A stretch of DNA of 64,000 nucleotides from Scleromitrula shiraiana (taxonomy: Eukaryota > Ascomycota > Leotiomycetes > Helotiales > Sclerotiniaceae), in NCBI GenBank assembly GCA_028455995.1, contig JABELC010000017.1:37501-101500 (forward strand), given 5' to 3'. The stretch's first letter is position 1, and every line of letters starts with the position of its first letter. The translations under genes were made by a program, and so were the position numbers. Shown in pieces: positions 1 through 12,282 of this stretch. Below the pieces are notes generated by a model that searched no databases, was not told the DNA's origin, and saw only the letters and a list, made by a program, of their open reading frames with translations.

Positions 1-473
1 GGGGTTTTGTGATTTTTATTTTGGACGATGCTCATATTCTGAATGGAGTTAATGATAATCCGATAGCTATGACTCAACCAGATCCTCTTTTACAAAATGA
101 ACGGCGCTAGGGTTCGGCTGGAACTACCAGTATATCATCTTTCCTAGATATATAGATAAATATGTTCATTCAAAAGTATAACTTCTCTTTCCTTCAAACA
201 AGAATGAGTAATTTGTTTGTTTGTTCTCATCCAAATCACCACAATGACACACTGATGCATAATAGCGAATGATGAAAGAGATGTAACCAGCATGCAAAGT
301 AACATTGATTGTATTCATAAAGTCGTATGGAATTATGTGCATCTCACTTCCCTCCCCTCGTCCCTCTAATCCTCTCCTCCGCTCCTCTCAGCGTACAGAA
401 GCACCCTCAAGATCCATCCATCCATCCATCTCCCCTTCCCTATCCCCCATCACCCCTCTCTACCCCAAACCAT
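1..473. other. intergenic, no gene seen
   Basis: AT-rich start followed by a C- and T-rich stretch (about 350-475) that would be the 3' untranslated region of the minus-strand copper chaperone next door. No reading frame here resembles a protein family. Confidence 0.6.
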
Positions 474-1014
474 CTACTCCGCAGCCGGAACCTCCACACT
501 CTTCTCAACGCCATCCGCCTCCCCGCGATTAACCTTCTTCCCCGTCTTCGCGATCGTCTTCAGCACCGTCTCGTATTCTAGGTCTGGGGTTGCGATTACG
601 GTTGCGGTTTGGCCTTGTAGATCGACGGTGTAGGATTTAACTCCTGTTTTTGGAGAGAGGGGTTAGTATATGTATTTCTCATTCCCGGGTTGAGTTGGAG
701 TTGGATTTGGGGTTGGATTTGGGGTTTGATTTGGAATTGGGGTTCATGGAGGGAAACAGGGAAATAGGGAAATATATGTAAGATGAGGAAGCAATGGGTA
801 ACAAGATGGGTAGAGTGAAGAAACTAGAGCAAAGCAAGAGAAATAAAAGTAGAGGAGAAGAAAAGAGTAACAAACCAGAAAGTTTCTTCAATACTCTATC
901 CACGGCCCCCGAGCAACCACCACAAGACATCGTTACATTAAATGTATAAGTATGTTCGCCCTCTGCGGCGACGATGGTGTCGGGGATAACAGGTGTAGCA
1001 ACTGTGTCGGCCAT
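474..1014 (-). CDS. ATX1: ATX1-type cytosolic copper chaperone
   Basis: Small heavy-metal-associated (HMA) domain protein that in yeast passes Cu(I) from the plasma-membrane importer to the Golgi Cu-ATPase. Two exons: 1014-876 and 643-474, with a 232-nt intron (donor GTTTGT, acceptor CAG); the product is about 102 aa. Exon 1 carries the metal-binding motif MSCGGCSGAVDRVLKKL (CxxC), and exon 2 continues the beta-strand GVKSYTVDLQGQTATV and the IAKTGKKV loop typical of the family. About 20 extra residues precede the domain, making it longer than the roughly 73-aa yeast protein. The intron is long for this window and contains tandem GGGTTTGGATT-like repeats. The start is the only ATG in frame upstream of the motif. 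The family call is firm; the exon borders are by eye. Confidence 0.9.
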
Positions 1015-1838
1015 TTTATTTTCTGGTTGTTTGTTTGATTATTCGTTGGTTGGTTTGATAGTATATTAGATGATGCGTATGTAAAAGAAATCGAGTGTGT
1101 TATGTTCGTTCGATGCTTGGATTTGTAGATGTAGATGTTATTGTTATTATGATTATTTGATCAAAGAAATAAGGAAAGAAAGGAAAGGAGGGGCATTATT
1201 ATACATTACATGAATCACCCCCGACCCAGCACAATTTACTCACTCACAGAGTCACAGCACGTTTCTAATCGCGCTCGCTTATCAATCAAAGCTCAAAGCA
1301 GCTGAATCCCACTCACCCGCAAATATGAAACTTGCTCAGAACAGATCACCAACACCAGATCAGACTTATTATTATTATTATTATTACTGTAAACCAACCT
1401 CAATCCAACCCCCGGGAAATAAGGGGAGGGGATTTAGGGATTTATTGTGGATGGATCAATTCGGTGAATGTCTTATGTTCGCCATACTTGTCAGATATTG
1501 GCACATTTGAGCAAGTTTTTATCACATGGATCTTATATGGATGGATCGATGGATGGATGAATATATCTGATACTAATGTTGGATTTTCAGTCGGTTGTTA
1601 TATTGGGATGGGATGGATGCATGTGGCACTTTTGCTTGCGTGGTAAGATAGGATAATCTGAAAAATGCACATACATGCGGAAGTGCGGCTGCGGATGCAG
1701 GTACAATGATGCGCTTTGGAATCATACATAGCTACGATATTCCGAGGTCAATGCAATATAGTGGAATATTAATATCTATCTATGTGTTGTTTTTATTTAG
1801 TCTGAGCATATCCTATGTACGTATTTGTACTGTAAATT
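1015..1838. other. intergenic between ATX1 and RQC1
   Basis: Holds the promoter of the minus-strand chaperone and the 3' region of RQC1. A short (TTA)n tract lies near 1363-1386. The reading frames here are low-complexity and not gene-like. Confidence 0.6.
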
Positions 1839-4057
1839 CTAATGCAATTGCGACATAGCGTCGTCGCTATTATCTTCATGCTCTTCGTCATAATCTTCAT
1901 GTACGAGACCTCCATCTAGCATATCGGGAATCTCATCACTAAAATATTGGTCCTCGTCCTCATCCTCGTCATCATGATCACTCGTGGTACCAGATTCAGT
2001 AGGACCCTCACTTCTCCAGAATATCAAACTATTCAAAATACTCTGAGCAGCAGAAATCGACATAGGTCTTGGTTCCGTCCCCTCCGTACCTTCTTCATCC
2101 GTCCCAACGTTTGGTCTCTGTGAAATTGCTTCTGCTAACTCATCTCTCACACGTTGAAACTCCTCGTCATCACCAGCCTCGTTGGGTTCGTTCCGCGGTC
2201 CTCGTCGAGGTATTCCAAATCGTGGTAGGAGTCGTACAAGTGCTGCGATTGGATCGTCGAAATCGTTTTGTTCGAATTGTCTTGGATTACCACCAATACT
2301 TGAATCTGGTGATAAGGGATCCGAATCGGAATTGTTACTTCGATGGAGTAGATTGGATGGAGCACGTGCCATTAATTCTGGTCGATTATCCAAGTAAACA
2401 AATCTAACAACATCGAGAGTCATCTCGTCGTTACTTAATTTGGGTATCTTTTTTGTATCGACTGTTTCCATAGCATGAGCGATCTCCATCAATAACGCAG
2501 TCGCTTCGGGTGTATTCCACAGATCCTTCGCTTGGAGAACATATAACTCTGTGAATAGTTGCTCGGCTTCATTCCGTGGTTCCTGACCCCAAATCGAACG
2601 AGGTGCCTCAAGATCAAGAGCTTTAAATAATTGACAGAACAGCCAAGGTACCTCCTCCATACTTTGTTGTAACAAATCTCTAGATTTCTTTCCATCTTTG
2701 AGTTGTAATGCAGCAAGAACAAATGAAGGTCTTGCGTATTGTATTGTAGAGTTCCAAGCCTTAACATTTCTACTATCCGCAAAATCGAGGAGCCATTGAA
2801 ATTCGTGCGCACGCAATGCAAGATGATGTATCATCCATCTCATACAATATGGATCGTGTTCTGGATCCAAGCTTAAAAGAAGTTTAGACCATTCAAGTGC
2901 CGTTCGATATGTTCCCTTCATCATCAAGGATTTGATGTAATGATAACCTGCAAGCCAAAGTTCCCTGTTTTCCGGTCTAGAAAAATCTAAACGAGCCTTT
3001 CCCTGGGACAATTTGGTGCTGAATGAAGATAATGAGATTCGTCCAAATGTGAAGAGAGCCCTTTCCACTAAATCAGACGATAAGGAATGATCTCCTTGGT
3101 CTTTCGCAATTTTGCTAACTTGTAAAAGTAGAGAAATGTGATATGCTATAAAGTTGTTTAGTACTCAGTGTATCAAGGACGAGGATTCTACTTACGATTT
3201 CTAACCAGAAGTCCAATAAGATTTTGAGGATCTCCCATCTCAACATAACCATAAAAACTCTGCTGGAGAACTTGATATGCTTGATCATGGGTAAACTTGT
3301 ATTCAATGGTGCCATCAACCACTGTTTGATCATCTTCAACAGCCATAGTCAATCCACCTGTAGTTGATCGAGGCCACTCTTCCTTTCCTTGTATAAAGAA
3401 ATTCCGTCTTAACGTGAGTTCCGAAAGGCCTTTTCCAGGTTTGTGATGGCCCTTCAAAGCAGTTTCTAAATCCATCTGTTGCATACGTTGTCTTCGCCTA
3501 GGACCACGTCCTACAGGACCACCGGCATCGTCGTGATTTTCAGTAGCAGCTCGTCCAAACAAATTTCGCATTTCATTCGCAACTTTGAGATGTTGTGTGT
3601 TGATACCCAGTAGAGTACAAACTCTCTCAAACCCTTCATCCTTTTGATTTGTACTTGGTATTTCTGTATTATTTGGCTGTTTCAAATTTAATTCCTTTAG
3701 GGCTTTGTCAATCTCATCTGGACCATCTGTTGATACGACTTCGGGTTGCTTCGTTGTTTCTTTACGCTTATTCTTTGCCTTCTTCTTTTTCTTCGACTTT
3801 TTTGGTTTTGCGGACGGCGCCACCGTGGTTGGTTCTACTGATTCATCTTCTTCAGGCAGCTCTTCTTGATCGCTATCTTTCTCATCTTCATCGGCACCTT
3901 CAAGAGCTGCAAAGCTGGCAAACAAATTCGGTTTAGCTCTCGCTGGTTGAAGTTCATCGTCAGATTCTTCTTCTTCCGCCTCCTCTTGAGCTTGTAACTT
4001 CAGCTGTTGCTCCAGCTCTCGCTGTTGCTGTAATTTTCGAAGTTGTCTGCTGGACAT
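1839..4057 (-). CDS. RQC1: ribosome quality control complex subunit 1 / TCF25 family
   Basis: Homologue of yeast Rqc1 and metazoan TCF25, which act with the Ltn1 E3 ligase on stalled 60S subunits to promote ubiquitination of nascent chains. Two exons: 4057-3196 and 3145-1839, with a 49-nt intron (GTAAGT...TATAG); the product is 722 aa. The chosen start gives the family N-terminus MSSRQLRKLQQQRE, a charged helix; the open frame extends 25 codons further without looking conserved. Visible features are acidic and lysine-rich low-complexity regions (about residues 25-110), the conserved core across the splice junction (VRNPYHISLLLQVSKIAKDQG), repeated helical segments (YRTALEWSKLLLSLDPEHDP) and a very acidic C-terminus. 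It lies head to head with the phosphatase gene starting at 4642. Confidence 0.93.
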
Positions 4058-4641
4058 ATTGATATTGATTTTCTTTCTTCTTGATTTTGATTTCAATTCT
4101 AATAACAATTGTTGAAGGAAATTGTGAGGCAAATCAATGTGAGGAAATATTTATATAGCAAGTACTTCGTATAAATCAAGTGAATGAAAATATATCGCCG
4201 AATGACGCATTTCAGTATGGCGGGCTGAGTCTGGTGGGGCTAGTTGGCAGAATGATTATTTGAAAGCGGTCAAAACTGTTCATTGATTCACTGCATTACA
4301 GTGGGCACAAATAGTATGCCATACATACGGGTGAACTTCAGAGCTTTGTGCATTCACCGTTAGATCTTATATATCTACGACATCAAGTACAAATTGTGTA
4401 TTTTTAAATGACTTGAATTTCTGTTCACCCTCATTTACCTTTTAGTTTGTCGTTCTTTTCGCCACATCTACAAATCTTCTGGTGGTTTACCATCCTCAAT
4501 CGATCTTATCTACAGCAGTCCCATCATAAGATACGATACAATATCAAAGCGCTGTATCTCGGGATTTAAAAACTTACAACCAGGGCAGCTTAGCTAAACC
4601 CCCAATCTCGGACATATCCTTCATACCAGATCTCGTTCTCA
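4058..4641. promoter_or_regulatory. shared divergent promoter region RQC1 / PTC5
   Basis: A 584-bp gene-free gap between two head-to-head genes, so it must hold both promoters. It is AT-rich. No specific factor site can be named with confidence. Confidence 0.5.
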
Positions 4642-6554
4642 ATGCGTCGAGTAGCATTAAGAGCAATTCGCACTGCGCGACAATTACCTGCTCTTCGAAA
4701 TACTCGTAGTAGCATATTTCAATCTTCTAGTTATGCTCTAGGCGTTCGATATTCTTCCGGTAGAGCTCCAATCCCCAAATTATCATCAGCCTCTACATCA
4801 ACTGCATCTCAATCCCTTCAAAGTTCAAAATCGATGTATTTTAGAAGATTTTCCGTGGCTGTTGTATCTGGCCTTGTTGGATATGGCGCATGGTATACAT
4901 ACAAGGGTCCAGCAGCGGGAGATATTACACAAGCTTCAAACTCAATTTCATCAACACAACAATCGCGCGGCTTGACTACCAGCACTGTTTATCCCACTCC
5001 AATAGGTCCGAAAGAGACTGCGGATGAAAGAAAAGCTCTAATTGTCGGCACAGATGCTCTTTATACTGACATAATTGAAGGCCCGATCTCGAAAGATACC
5101 GACGACGCAGGAAGAAAGGTTTTGGAAATGTTAACACCGGCGCAAGCTACGGAAAGGCTTAGGCGAAATGAGGAATCATATTTCATTGGCCGTGGAAAGG
5201 GTGTTGTTCGATATGATGTGGTTCAAATTCCAAGTAACAATCCAATCGAGGATGATCATTCTGAAAAGATTATTGAGTTACCACAGGCTGGCGCGACAGC
5301 AGCAAATGGAGTTCCAGATTGGATGTTTTGGGGTGTATATGATGGACATTCGTATGCATACACCAAAAATTTCGCATTTGACTTTAACTAACTTTTCAAC
5401 AGAGGATGGACCACTTCCGCGAAGCTACGACAAGTCTTAATCAATTACGTTGCTCGAGAACTAAACAACACCTACCAAGCCTCTGCCACACCATCTTCCG
5501 AAGCCATTGAAGCTGCAATCAAAATGGGATTCAATCGATTAGATCATGAGATTGTACATGAGAGTGCACAAAAGGTTATGAAGGGCAATTCCAAACTAGT
5601 CGCGGCGGAATTACTAGCACCGGCATTATCAGGATCTTGCGCGCTTCTCTCTTTCTACGATACAAACACAGGACTTTTACGTGTAGCATGTACGGGTGAT
5701 TCTCGAGCAATTCTTGGAAGAAGAAGCGAAAATGGAAAATGGGCAGCAACAGCTCTTTCTGTTGATCAAACTGGTGGTAATCCATCCGAAGAAGCAAGAA
5801 TGAGGAAGTTACACCCAGGAGAAGATCATGTCATTAGAAATGGTCGTGTACTTGGTGGTCTTGAGCCAACTCGTGCCTTTGGTGATGCAACATATAAATG
5901 GTCTCGTCAAGTTTCTGAACGATTAAAGGAATCGTTCTTTGGAAGAACGCCTTCTAACCTATTGAGGACGCCCCCATACGTCACCGCCGAACCTGTAGTT
6001 ACTACCACTAAGATCCAACCCGAGAGAGGAGATTTTGTTGTAATGGCAACCGATGGACTTTGGGAGATGCTTAGCAATGAAGAAGTCGTTGGATTGGTAG
6101 GGCAATGGATCGACAAACATGCATCGGACGCGAACGGAAACTCGGCAAGCTCATGGGCGAAGATGTTCACATCACAGCAGAAGGGACTTCCTGTAGAAGC
6201 AAGCAAGGAATCTGGCAATGGTGGACAGAAGACTCCAATTCGTCAACGACAATGGGGTGTAACGGAAAGTGATAGATTTGTTGTGGAGGATAAGAACGTT
6301 GCTACACATTTGGTTAGAAATGCTCTTGGTGGTAAGGATAAGGATATGGTTTGTGCCTTATTGACACTACCAGCTCCATATTCTAGGAGATATCGGTACG
6401 TATCTCCCTAAACTTGCTATTCGAGTAAGACTAACAATTACACAGTGACGATTTAACCGTCGAGGTCATCTTCTTTGGCAATGGTGATAAGACAGGTGAT
6501 GTAGTAGTAAACAAGGAGGCGAGCGCCAGTGCAAACGTTAAGCCAAAACTATAA
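4642..6554 (+). CDS. PTC5: mitochondrial PP2C phosphatase, PTC5-like (pyruvate dehydrogenase phosphatase type)
   Basis: PPM/PP2C Ser/Thr phosphatase; yeast Ptc5 dephosphorylates the E1-alpha subunit of pyruvate dehydrogenase in the mitochondrial intermembrane space or matrix. Three exons: 4642-5351, 5403-6395 and 6446-6554; the product is 603 aa. The N-terminus is rich in Arg and Ser without acids (MRRVALRAIRTARQLPALR), a likely mitochondrial presequence, followed by one hydrophobic stretch (FSVAVVSGLVGYGAWYTY). Core PP2C motifs are present: VYDGHSG (metal-binding Asp, across the first splice site), GSCALLSFYD, ACTGDSRAILG, VDQTG, RVLGGLEPTRAFGD, MATDGLWEMLSNEE and, over the second splice site, YRDDLTVEVIFFG. 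All key Asp residues look intact, so the protein should be active. Confidence 0.93.
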
Positions 6555-7141
6555 ACAAGATGGCTTCTTTTTTCATCTATTTAGCATGTACTATACTATA
6601 GCGTTGCAGACTTTTCTCTGTAATGAGAAAGAGAGTGTGTTATACCCCCAAATTTCGAGATGAGAAATTGGGTTTTATGAGGAGTTCTACTGGTCGCTAG
6701 GCTTCATAGAAACGAATTCCCTTTTTTTTGACAGCACTTTAAGGAACTTGGCTATCAATTTGATATTCTTTCACTGCTTGATTTGGGACTCCTGATGATA
6801 GCGATCACAGCAGCGATGTGCCGAATCGAGTATCTGTTCGGTGAGAAACAACTCCGTGCAGATAGGGATACCTTGCTAATTTTGTCCAATGGTATAAAGT
6901 GATGTTTATCGGGGGTTTATTTTTTGTCAGTGAATACCGCATAACGTTACATGCAGAAATCTGTCTATTCTTCCTGATTGGATGTCTCATAGCCTCGGTG
7001 TCATCGCGCATATGATAATGATAAATATGCGCACCCAAAAATTGAGATCCTATCTCTTCAACTATCTTTGCTTTTCTCACGAATTTCATAGTTTTGTTCG
7101 TCTTTGCTCGTCTTTGTATATTCTTCCCATCTCTTTAAAAA
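6555..7141. other. intergenic, no gene seen
   Basis: 3' region of the phosphatase gene plus the former promoter of the TLC pseudogene. No coding signal was recognised on either strand. Confidence 0.5.
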
Positions 7142-7589
7142 ATGTTAGATCCGTTCCCCTTCGCCTCACCCACCTCCTCTCCACCCACCTCGACCTCCTC
7201 AGTCTCCTCCCCCATACTCACGAAATCCTCCTCTCCTTCCCCTTCTAGTTACATTCTTCGGTTGTCGTTTAACATGGGGAGTTTATCAATCTGTATATAT
7301 CTATCAGGATATCTGGACTGCATTACACAGTTCAAATAGGCCCGTTAAGCTACCTGCCCAGACTTTGAAAAACGGCGATGCCGCAATGTATGAAAGAAAG
7401 TATTGGGAAGTAACTCAGTTTGCGGATGGGGCGTCATTGCCGGATTGGTTGGCTTAGGGTTATCTGGGTATAAATACTATGTTGACGGTGTTGAACTTTT
7501 CTTGGTTTGGGAAGATGATTACGGCGGTTTCGAAACGTTTCGAGTCGCCGAAAAAGGTAATTGAGAAAGATGTAGATGAGAAACACTAG
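7142..7589 (+). pseudogene. TLC-domain membrane protein, internally deleted
   Basis: Remnant of a fungal TLC (TRAM/LAG1/CLN8) multi-pass membrane protein; members of this fungal group are uncharacterised. The 5' piece begins MLDPFPFAS in one frame and continues in another as LLSLLPHTHEILLSF, the usual N-terminus of the group. At about 7245 it jumps directly to the C-terminal end of the domain (VTFFGCRLTWGVYQSVYIYQ), so roughly 200 codons of transmembrane core are missing. A TAG at 7455-7457 then interrupts LPDWLA-GYLG, after which the normal C-terminus LNFSWFGKMITAVSKRFE still reads on in the same frame. A frameshift, a large deletion and a nonsense codon together mean no functional product. 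A collapsed assembly is an alternative cause of the deletion. Confidence 0.7.
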
Positions 7590-7725
7590 AGTAGAGGGTG
7601 AGGTGCATATGTAAAGAAGGAAACAAAAGATATAATGTTGTATATATACATGCTATAGATAAGTAAATTATAACACCATCTAAATTTACATTGTCAAAAA
7701 GCCTTAGAATAAGAAGCTATTCCTC

Positions 7726-9176
7726 TTAGATGCAATGAAATCCTCGTGAATGAATATTGTCAAATGCTCTCAACAGCCCAAACATATGTGCCAAACCAGC
7801 AAATATCACCATAAAATGGAGTATCTGATGACTCGAACCTACGATGTCATGTTTCCGCGGATACCATTTCTCCGGAATCTACAAACTAGTCAGCACAAAG
7901 GTTCATGCCACACATCTCATAGGTATATATTTACTCTAGCGGCATATGCAAATGCACCTGTTAGGTTCAAAGTGGCCATTAGCCCCATCCAATCCAAGCT
8001 CATCCTAAAATTTTGCGTTTCCCAGCCATATAGCATCAGCCCATGAACAATGAAGATGGTAGCTGAGAGTCCTAGACAGCTATACATAACCGCCCTGTAG
8101 GGACGTAGTCTCGGATGACGAAATTTTGGATGGAGAGTGGTAATGGTACATGCTGCTGCTAAGACTGTGATCTATTTCAATAATATGTTAAGCGCTCCTT
8201 CTTGTTTCTCTAGGAAGTCAACTTAGGAGAGAACAATGATGAATGGAATAACTTACCATTGTCCAATATGTTCTTTGAATGGCGGAATCGCAGTGGAAAC
8301 CATAGTAGACTGTTGGGATCGTGGATCCCCACATCAAAATCAACACACCTGCATAATCAAGTTGGTTTCCAAAGGCAGCCACTCTCTTGCTATGGTTAGC
8401 TAAGATGTGAAAACTGTGCTGTATGAGTGTCCTGCTGCGCAATTTATGTTCAACGTTAGAAATAAATGAGGGATTCATACGTAGCTGATAGGAGAAAGCA
8501 AATCGCCACACCAAAAAAGAATGTTGAGAATACAATGATATCTGCTGTATATACAGTATCATATCTTGAAGATAGTTGTTGGTAAATTGGGAAAGGAAGG
8601 ATGGCAAAGAGGGCAGATCCAATGAGATGGGAGTATATGTTGACTGGATAGGAGGTGTTTGTCACTTCCAGCTACCATCAAGGAGATCATGGGTATTTTA
8701 CTTGTTTCGTTGTGAATTCTAGTTAGGCTCATGATAGAAGCGACCAGAGATCCGGACGCAGGTCTATATAGTATTGCGTGGTGTTAGTGGCATGCTTTTG
8801 GGATGCAAAATCGCATGACGTGGTGAATCTCACCTATATCCCGAGAGAATATACTCGTTATCTCTGACGTCTGTTAGTATTGACAACAATATCAATAGGG
8901 GCTAACTAACTGCTGCCAACTAGCTTTAATTCGTATGTTATTAGCCATAGATCATAACTTAAAAAGGGGAAAACATACATAGCTCGTCCCATTCTAGTAG
9001 TATATTGGGGGCTTTTTGCCCATCAGGCTTTTTGTCAACCTAAAAGTGTTAACCTAAAAGAGTCAACACGCCATCTAAATTAAGGGGGTTTCAAGAACAT
9101 GACTTACCTTTAGGCCATCGATGGTTGCTGTAACTGAATCACCTTTGCCAGAACGATGCACTGATTTCGATTCCAT
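7726..9176 (-). CDS. PAQR / IZH (hemolysin III) family seven-TM protein
   Basis: Progestin/adipoQ-receptor family protein; yeast Izh proteins influence zinc and lipid homeostasis. Nine exons by phase-consistent splicing: 9176-9108, 9039-8979, 8923-8911, 8863-8834, 8763-8702, 8665-8482, 8413-8257, 8171-7935 and 7878-7726; the product is 321 aa. Family hallmarks are an N-terminus ending QDNEYILSGYRPASGS, NIYSHLIGS, LSATFHILANHS with the zinc-binding His, LDYAGVLILMWGSTIP, and SSHQILHFMVIFAGLAHM with the second His pair near the C-terminus. Repeated hydrophobic segments give about seven membrane spans. Exon 3 is only 13 nt. The substrate or ligand cannot be told from sequence. The family is firm; small exons 3 and 4 are the least certain part. 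Confidence 0.88.
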
Positions 9177-10484
9177 GTTTGTAGATTCAAAGATGGGCAC
9201 CTCAAGATACTATTATAAATATGTTAACACACACTTTTCGGCACAAAATAATGAAGATGTTTATTAATAGAAGAATTTGGGATGGGACGTCGTAGTTGGC
9301 ATTATGTTGGAACTGTCACACAAAAGTCGATCGACTCTTGCATGATGCTAGAGTCTCTATATATACCACATTTTGTGACAGGAACCAACATCCAAATTAG
9401 GTCTTGCATATAGACCGCAACGCTTACATAAGATTCAAGAAGCAAAATTCGGGAACAGATAAATCTTGATATCAATGGCACTCAGGGAATGACTGGGCTT
9501 TTGGGTGACTTTGTTTTCCATTCCAGGGTTGGGCACCCGGCGACAAGATATATCCCAGATAACCCTGGATATAGTAGGCCGGATCTCCATCTTGCTTGAT
9601 TTTTAAAAATATGGATATTATTTTATAGAATCTTTAAGGTATTCAAAATATCTAAAATAAATTAGATGATCCTTGATGGATTTTTGATAAAATTAAATAT
9701 ATTTATATAAAATTAAAATACTAACTTATATAAAATCTCATTCAAATCAATTTGAATCACTAGTAGTAGTCTGAGTACTACTTAATTAAAAAATTATAAA
9801 AATATATTTATGTTCTTTAATACTATTTTCTTTACTATCACCTTATATTAGTATTATCATTTGATCGATTTATATTGCTATCCTAGTTGATTTCAAGTTG
9901 TAAATAACTTCAATTTTAACAATCACATAATAAAAATACTCCAAATACCCCGAATACTTGAAGTATTTAAGTTATAGAATATTACCCAATAAAGATCAAA
10001 ATATCCCGGATAGGATAGAGTGCCCAACTCTGTTCCATTCAGAGTTGCTTGCTATCATGGAAGGTTTTACCAGACACTGCAGTAAACCGAACACGCTAAA
10101 CCTAATTAGTCTCCTCTTTCTTTTTGTAAAACCTATAATTTCTTGATTGATATTTGATATAATAGAGGGGAATTTAATTCAAAGTTTCAATACCGTGACG
10201 CTATCACTAAAATAGTATAGTGGACAAGTTTCTACTTCCAAAGTTGTATAAAATCTATATGAAGTGTATAATTACTAGATTAGTCATTCTTGAAAATATA
10301 AATCTAATCGATTAAAATCAATTTGGAAATAATAATAGACACTGGCAACAATATTTTTATTCTCCTAATTAGAATTAGCCTATCCAGTTCATTGGGGTGT
10401 CTTGTTCAGGGGTGAAACCTTCTTTGATTGAATATTCATTTTGTTCCTCATCTAACGTCCAGAAAAACGACACAACCACTGGCC
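9177..10484. other. AT-rich intergenic stretch
   Basis: The first part is the promoter of the PAQR gene. From about 9600 to 10370 the DNA is strongly AT-rich with scattered GATCC-like words, resembling an old degraded repeat, but no ends or coding trace could be recognised. Confidence 0.4.
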
Positions 10485-12282
10485 TGGCTGGGTGTCAGAT
10501 CCAAATGGTAGAGGTACCTTCTCGCTCGTTTCTTCGTGTTTCTTGACGTTGGGGTTATGTGTTTGGTCTTCAATGCACCTCAATATTCCGCGGCCAAACC
10601 AATCCGTGCTACATCAGCATATACGTGGTATTAAATGGGGTATCGTTGGAGTATTTGCTCCTGAATTGGTAGTTTTCGCAGCTTGGAGACAGGATAATTC
10701 GGCATGACTTTGCAACGTGCAGTGCAGGATGAAATCTCTGCCTCCGAGAAACCACCAACCGACTCGATATCTAAAGGAATATTCTCAGAGGTAAGCGTAT
10801 CTCATTATGATTAAATCTAGCATCTAGCTTACTTATACTCGGGTGAAGATGCCAGCCAATGATTCTGAACTACGAGAGACGTCGACATGGACACTGGTTC
10901 ATGGATTCTACGCTGGTATGGGTAGTTTTGTCTTTGATTTCGAAGCAATCTCTGAAGACGATCTTTCACGATTTATTCCCAAATATTCTCGGTTGACACT
11001 CATAGCTCATGGAATTCTCCTTCTCGCAAAATGTGGCTTTCTACCTAACATCAGTAGGCGTGAAATACTCGACAAGAGCAAAGCGGATACCATCGCGAAA
11101 GCCATAGTATATCTTCAGGCTGGATGGATGATGGTGCAAGTTATTGGAAGACTTGTCAGTGGTCTTCCTGTAACTTTACTAGAAGTTAACACACTTGGGC
11201 ACGTTCTCTGTGCATTCATCATATATCTACTGTGGTGGCACAAGCCTCGTTCGATAATGGTTCCAACAGCACTAGAAGGGTACTGAGTGAAGCCATTATG
11301 TGCATATATGTATATGAGCAGTCAGATAAGTGGACATGAAAGCAAACATCCTGGTATTCTAAAGAGGTCTTGGAAAGACTCGGAATTATCGAAGTTCTCA
11401 TACATTCCTCCCAGCATATTCATAGAAGCCCCAATAAATAAAAAAATGCAACCAACGAGCACTCAACAACTTCCGATTTACTAAATAGTATAGCATCAGC
11501 TTCAGGACCAGAAGAAAATCCAAATACGGTTAAAAAGCATGAAACAGCACGGAGATTTAGACACGGATCGTTCAAACCGACCACAACTAGTTTAAATGCA
11601 GCAGGAAATCGCACAAGTTAAGGGAATCTCACTAACTCAAAACGGCACACATGCACTAGACAATGCCACACCCGAACAACTTCTAAGATGGAAATTAACC
11701 GCCGAAGCCGTACATTGCTATCCAGCCATCCGATCACGATTTACTCTCAACAAAATCAGCACCTCTAAATCACACAGTGAGTCTCCTCAAACCCAAGAAC
11801 AGGAGCAAGAGATCTACGAACCAATAGTTGAACAACTAATTGCCGAATACGCCGGAAACTAGCCCGGTGAAGATCTGCTCCGAAGCATGGGCGGTCTCGT
11901 CATGGGAATGATCCTTTGGCTGGCAAGTAGAGCATACGGAGCTGTCCATGCTTCTGCATGGTATGACTATTTTCCTACTTTAGTCGAAGCATGGATGTGG
12001 CGATCTTCAGCCGTGTATATTGTGTTTTCGGGGTTTTTATGGTTGATGATCAACGCGCTTGCGAGGATGTCAAGATCTGTTGATCAATATTGGGATAGAC
12101 TTTTGGCGTTGAGGGCTCATTGGGTTAGTTATTTGATCCTGGGATGTCTTTGTACAGCGTGTGGGTTGGCTTATGTGTTTGCGAGGATCTTTTTGGTCGT
12201 TGAAGCGTTTATTAGTATCAGCAAGTTACCGGTGGGTGCGTATGGTACACCGGATTGGACGACAGTTGTACCGCATTTGTAG
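10485..12282 (+). pseudogene. fungal multi-pass membrane protein of unknown function, broken
   Basis: Belongs to a large uncharacterised fungal membrane-protein family, recognised by FSLVSSCFLTLGLCVWSSMH, WGIVGVFAPELVVFAAWRQ, GFLPNISRREILDKSKADTI, LPVTLLEVNTLGHVLCAF, IYLLWWHKP and the C-terminal RIFLVVEAFISISKLP with YGTPDWTTVVPHL. The copy is broken in several ways. No ATG opens the first conserved block. A -1 frameshift sits near 10703 (AAWRQDNSA then stop, while the sense continues in another frame). In-frame stops lie at 11284-11286 (TGA) and 11860-11862 (TAG, CAG-to-TAG type). The sense frame also shifts near 11440-11600. One plausible intron remains (10791-10848). The pieces otherwise keep order and good sequence, so decay looks recent. 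Confidence 0.7.

Noticed and set aside
679..875. Minus-strand frame continuing past the ATX1 metal-binding motif
   Set aside because: It reads into the intron; the true continuation GVKSYTVDLQ lies at 643-474.
9600..10370. A second RIP-degraded transposon
   Set aside because: The stretch is AT-rich, but no terminal repeats, target duplications or coding traces could be found.
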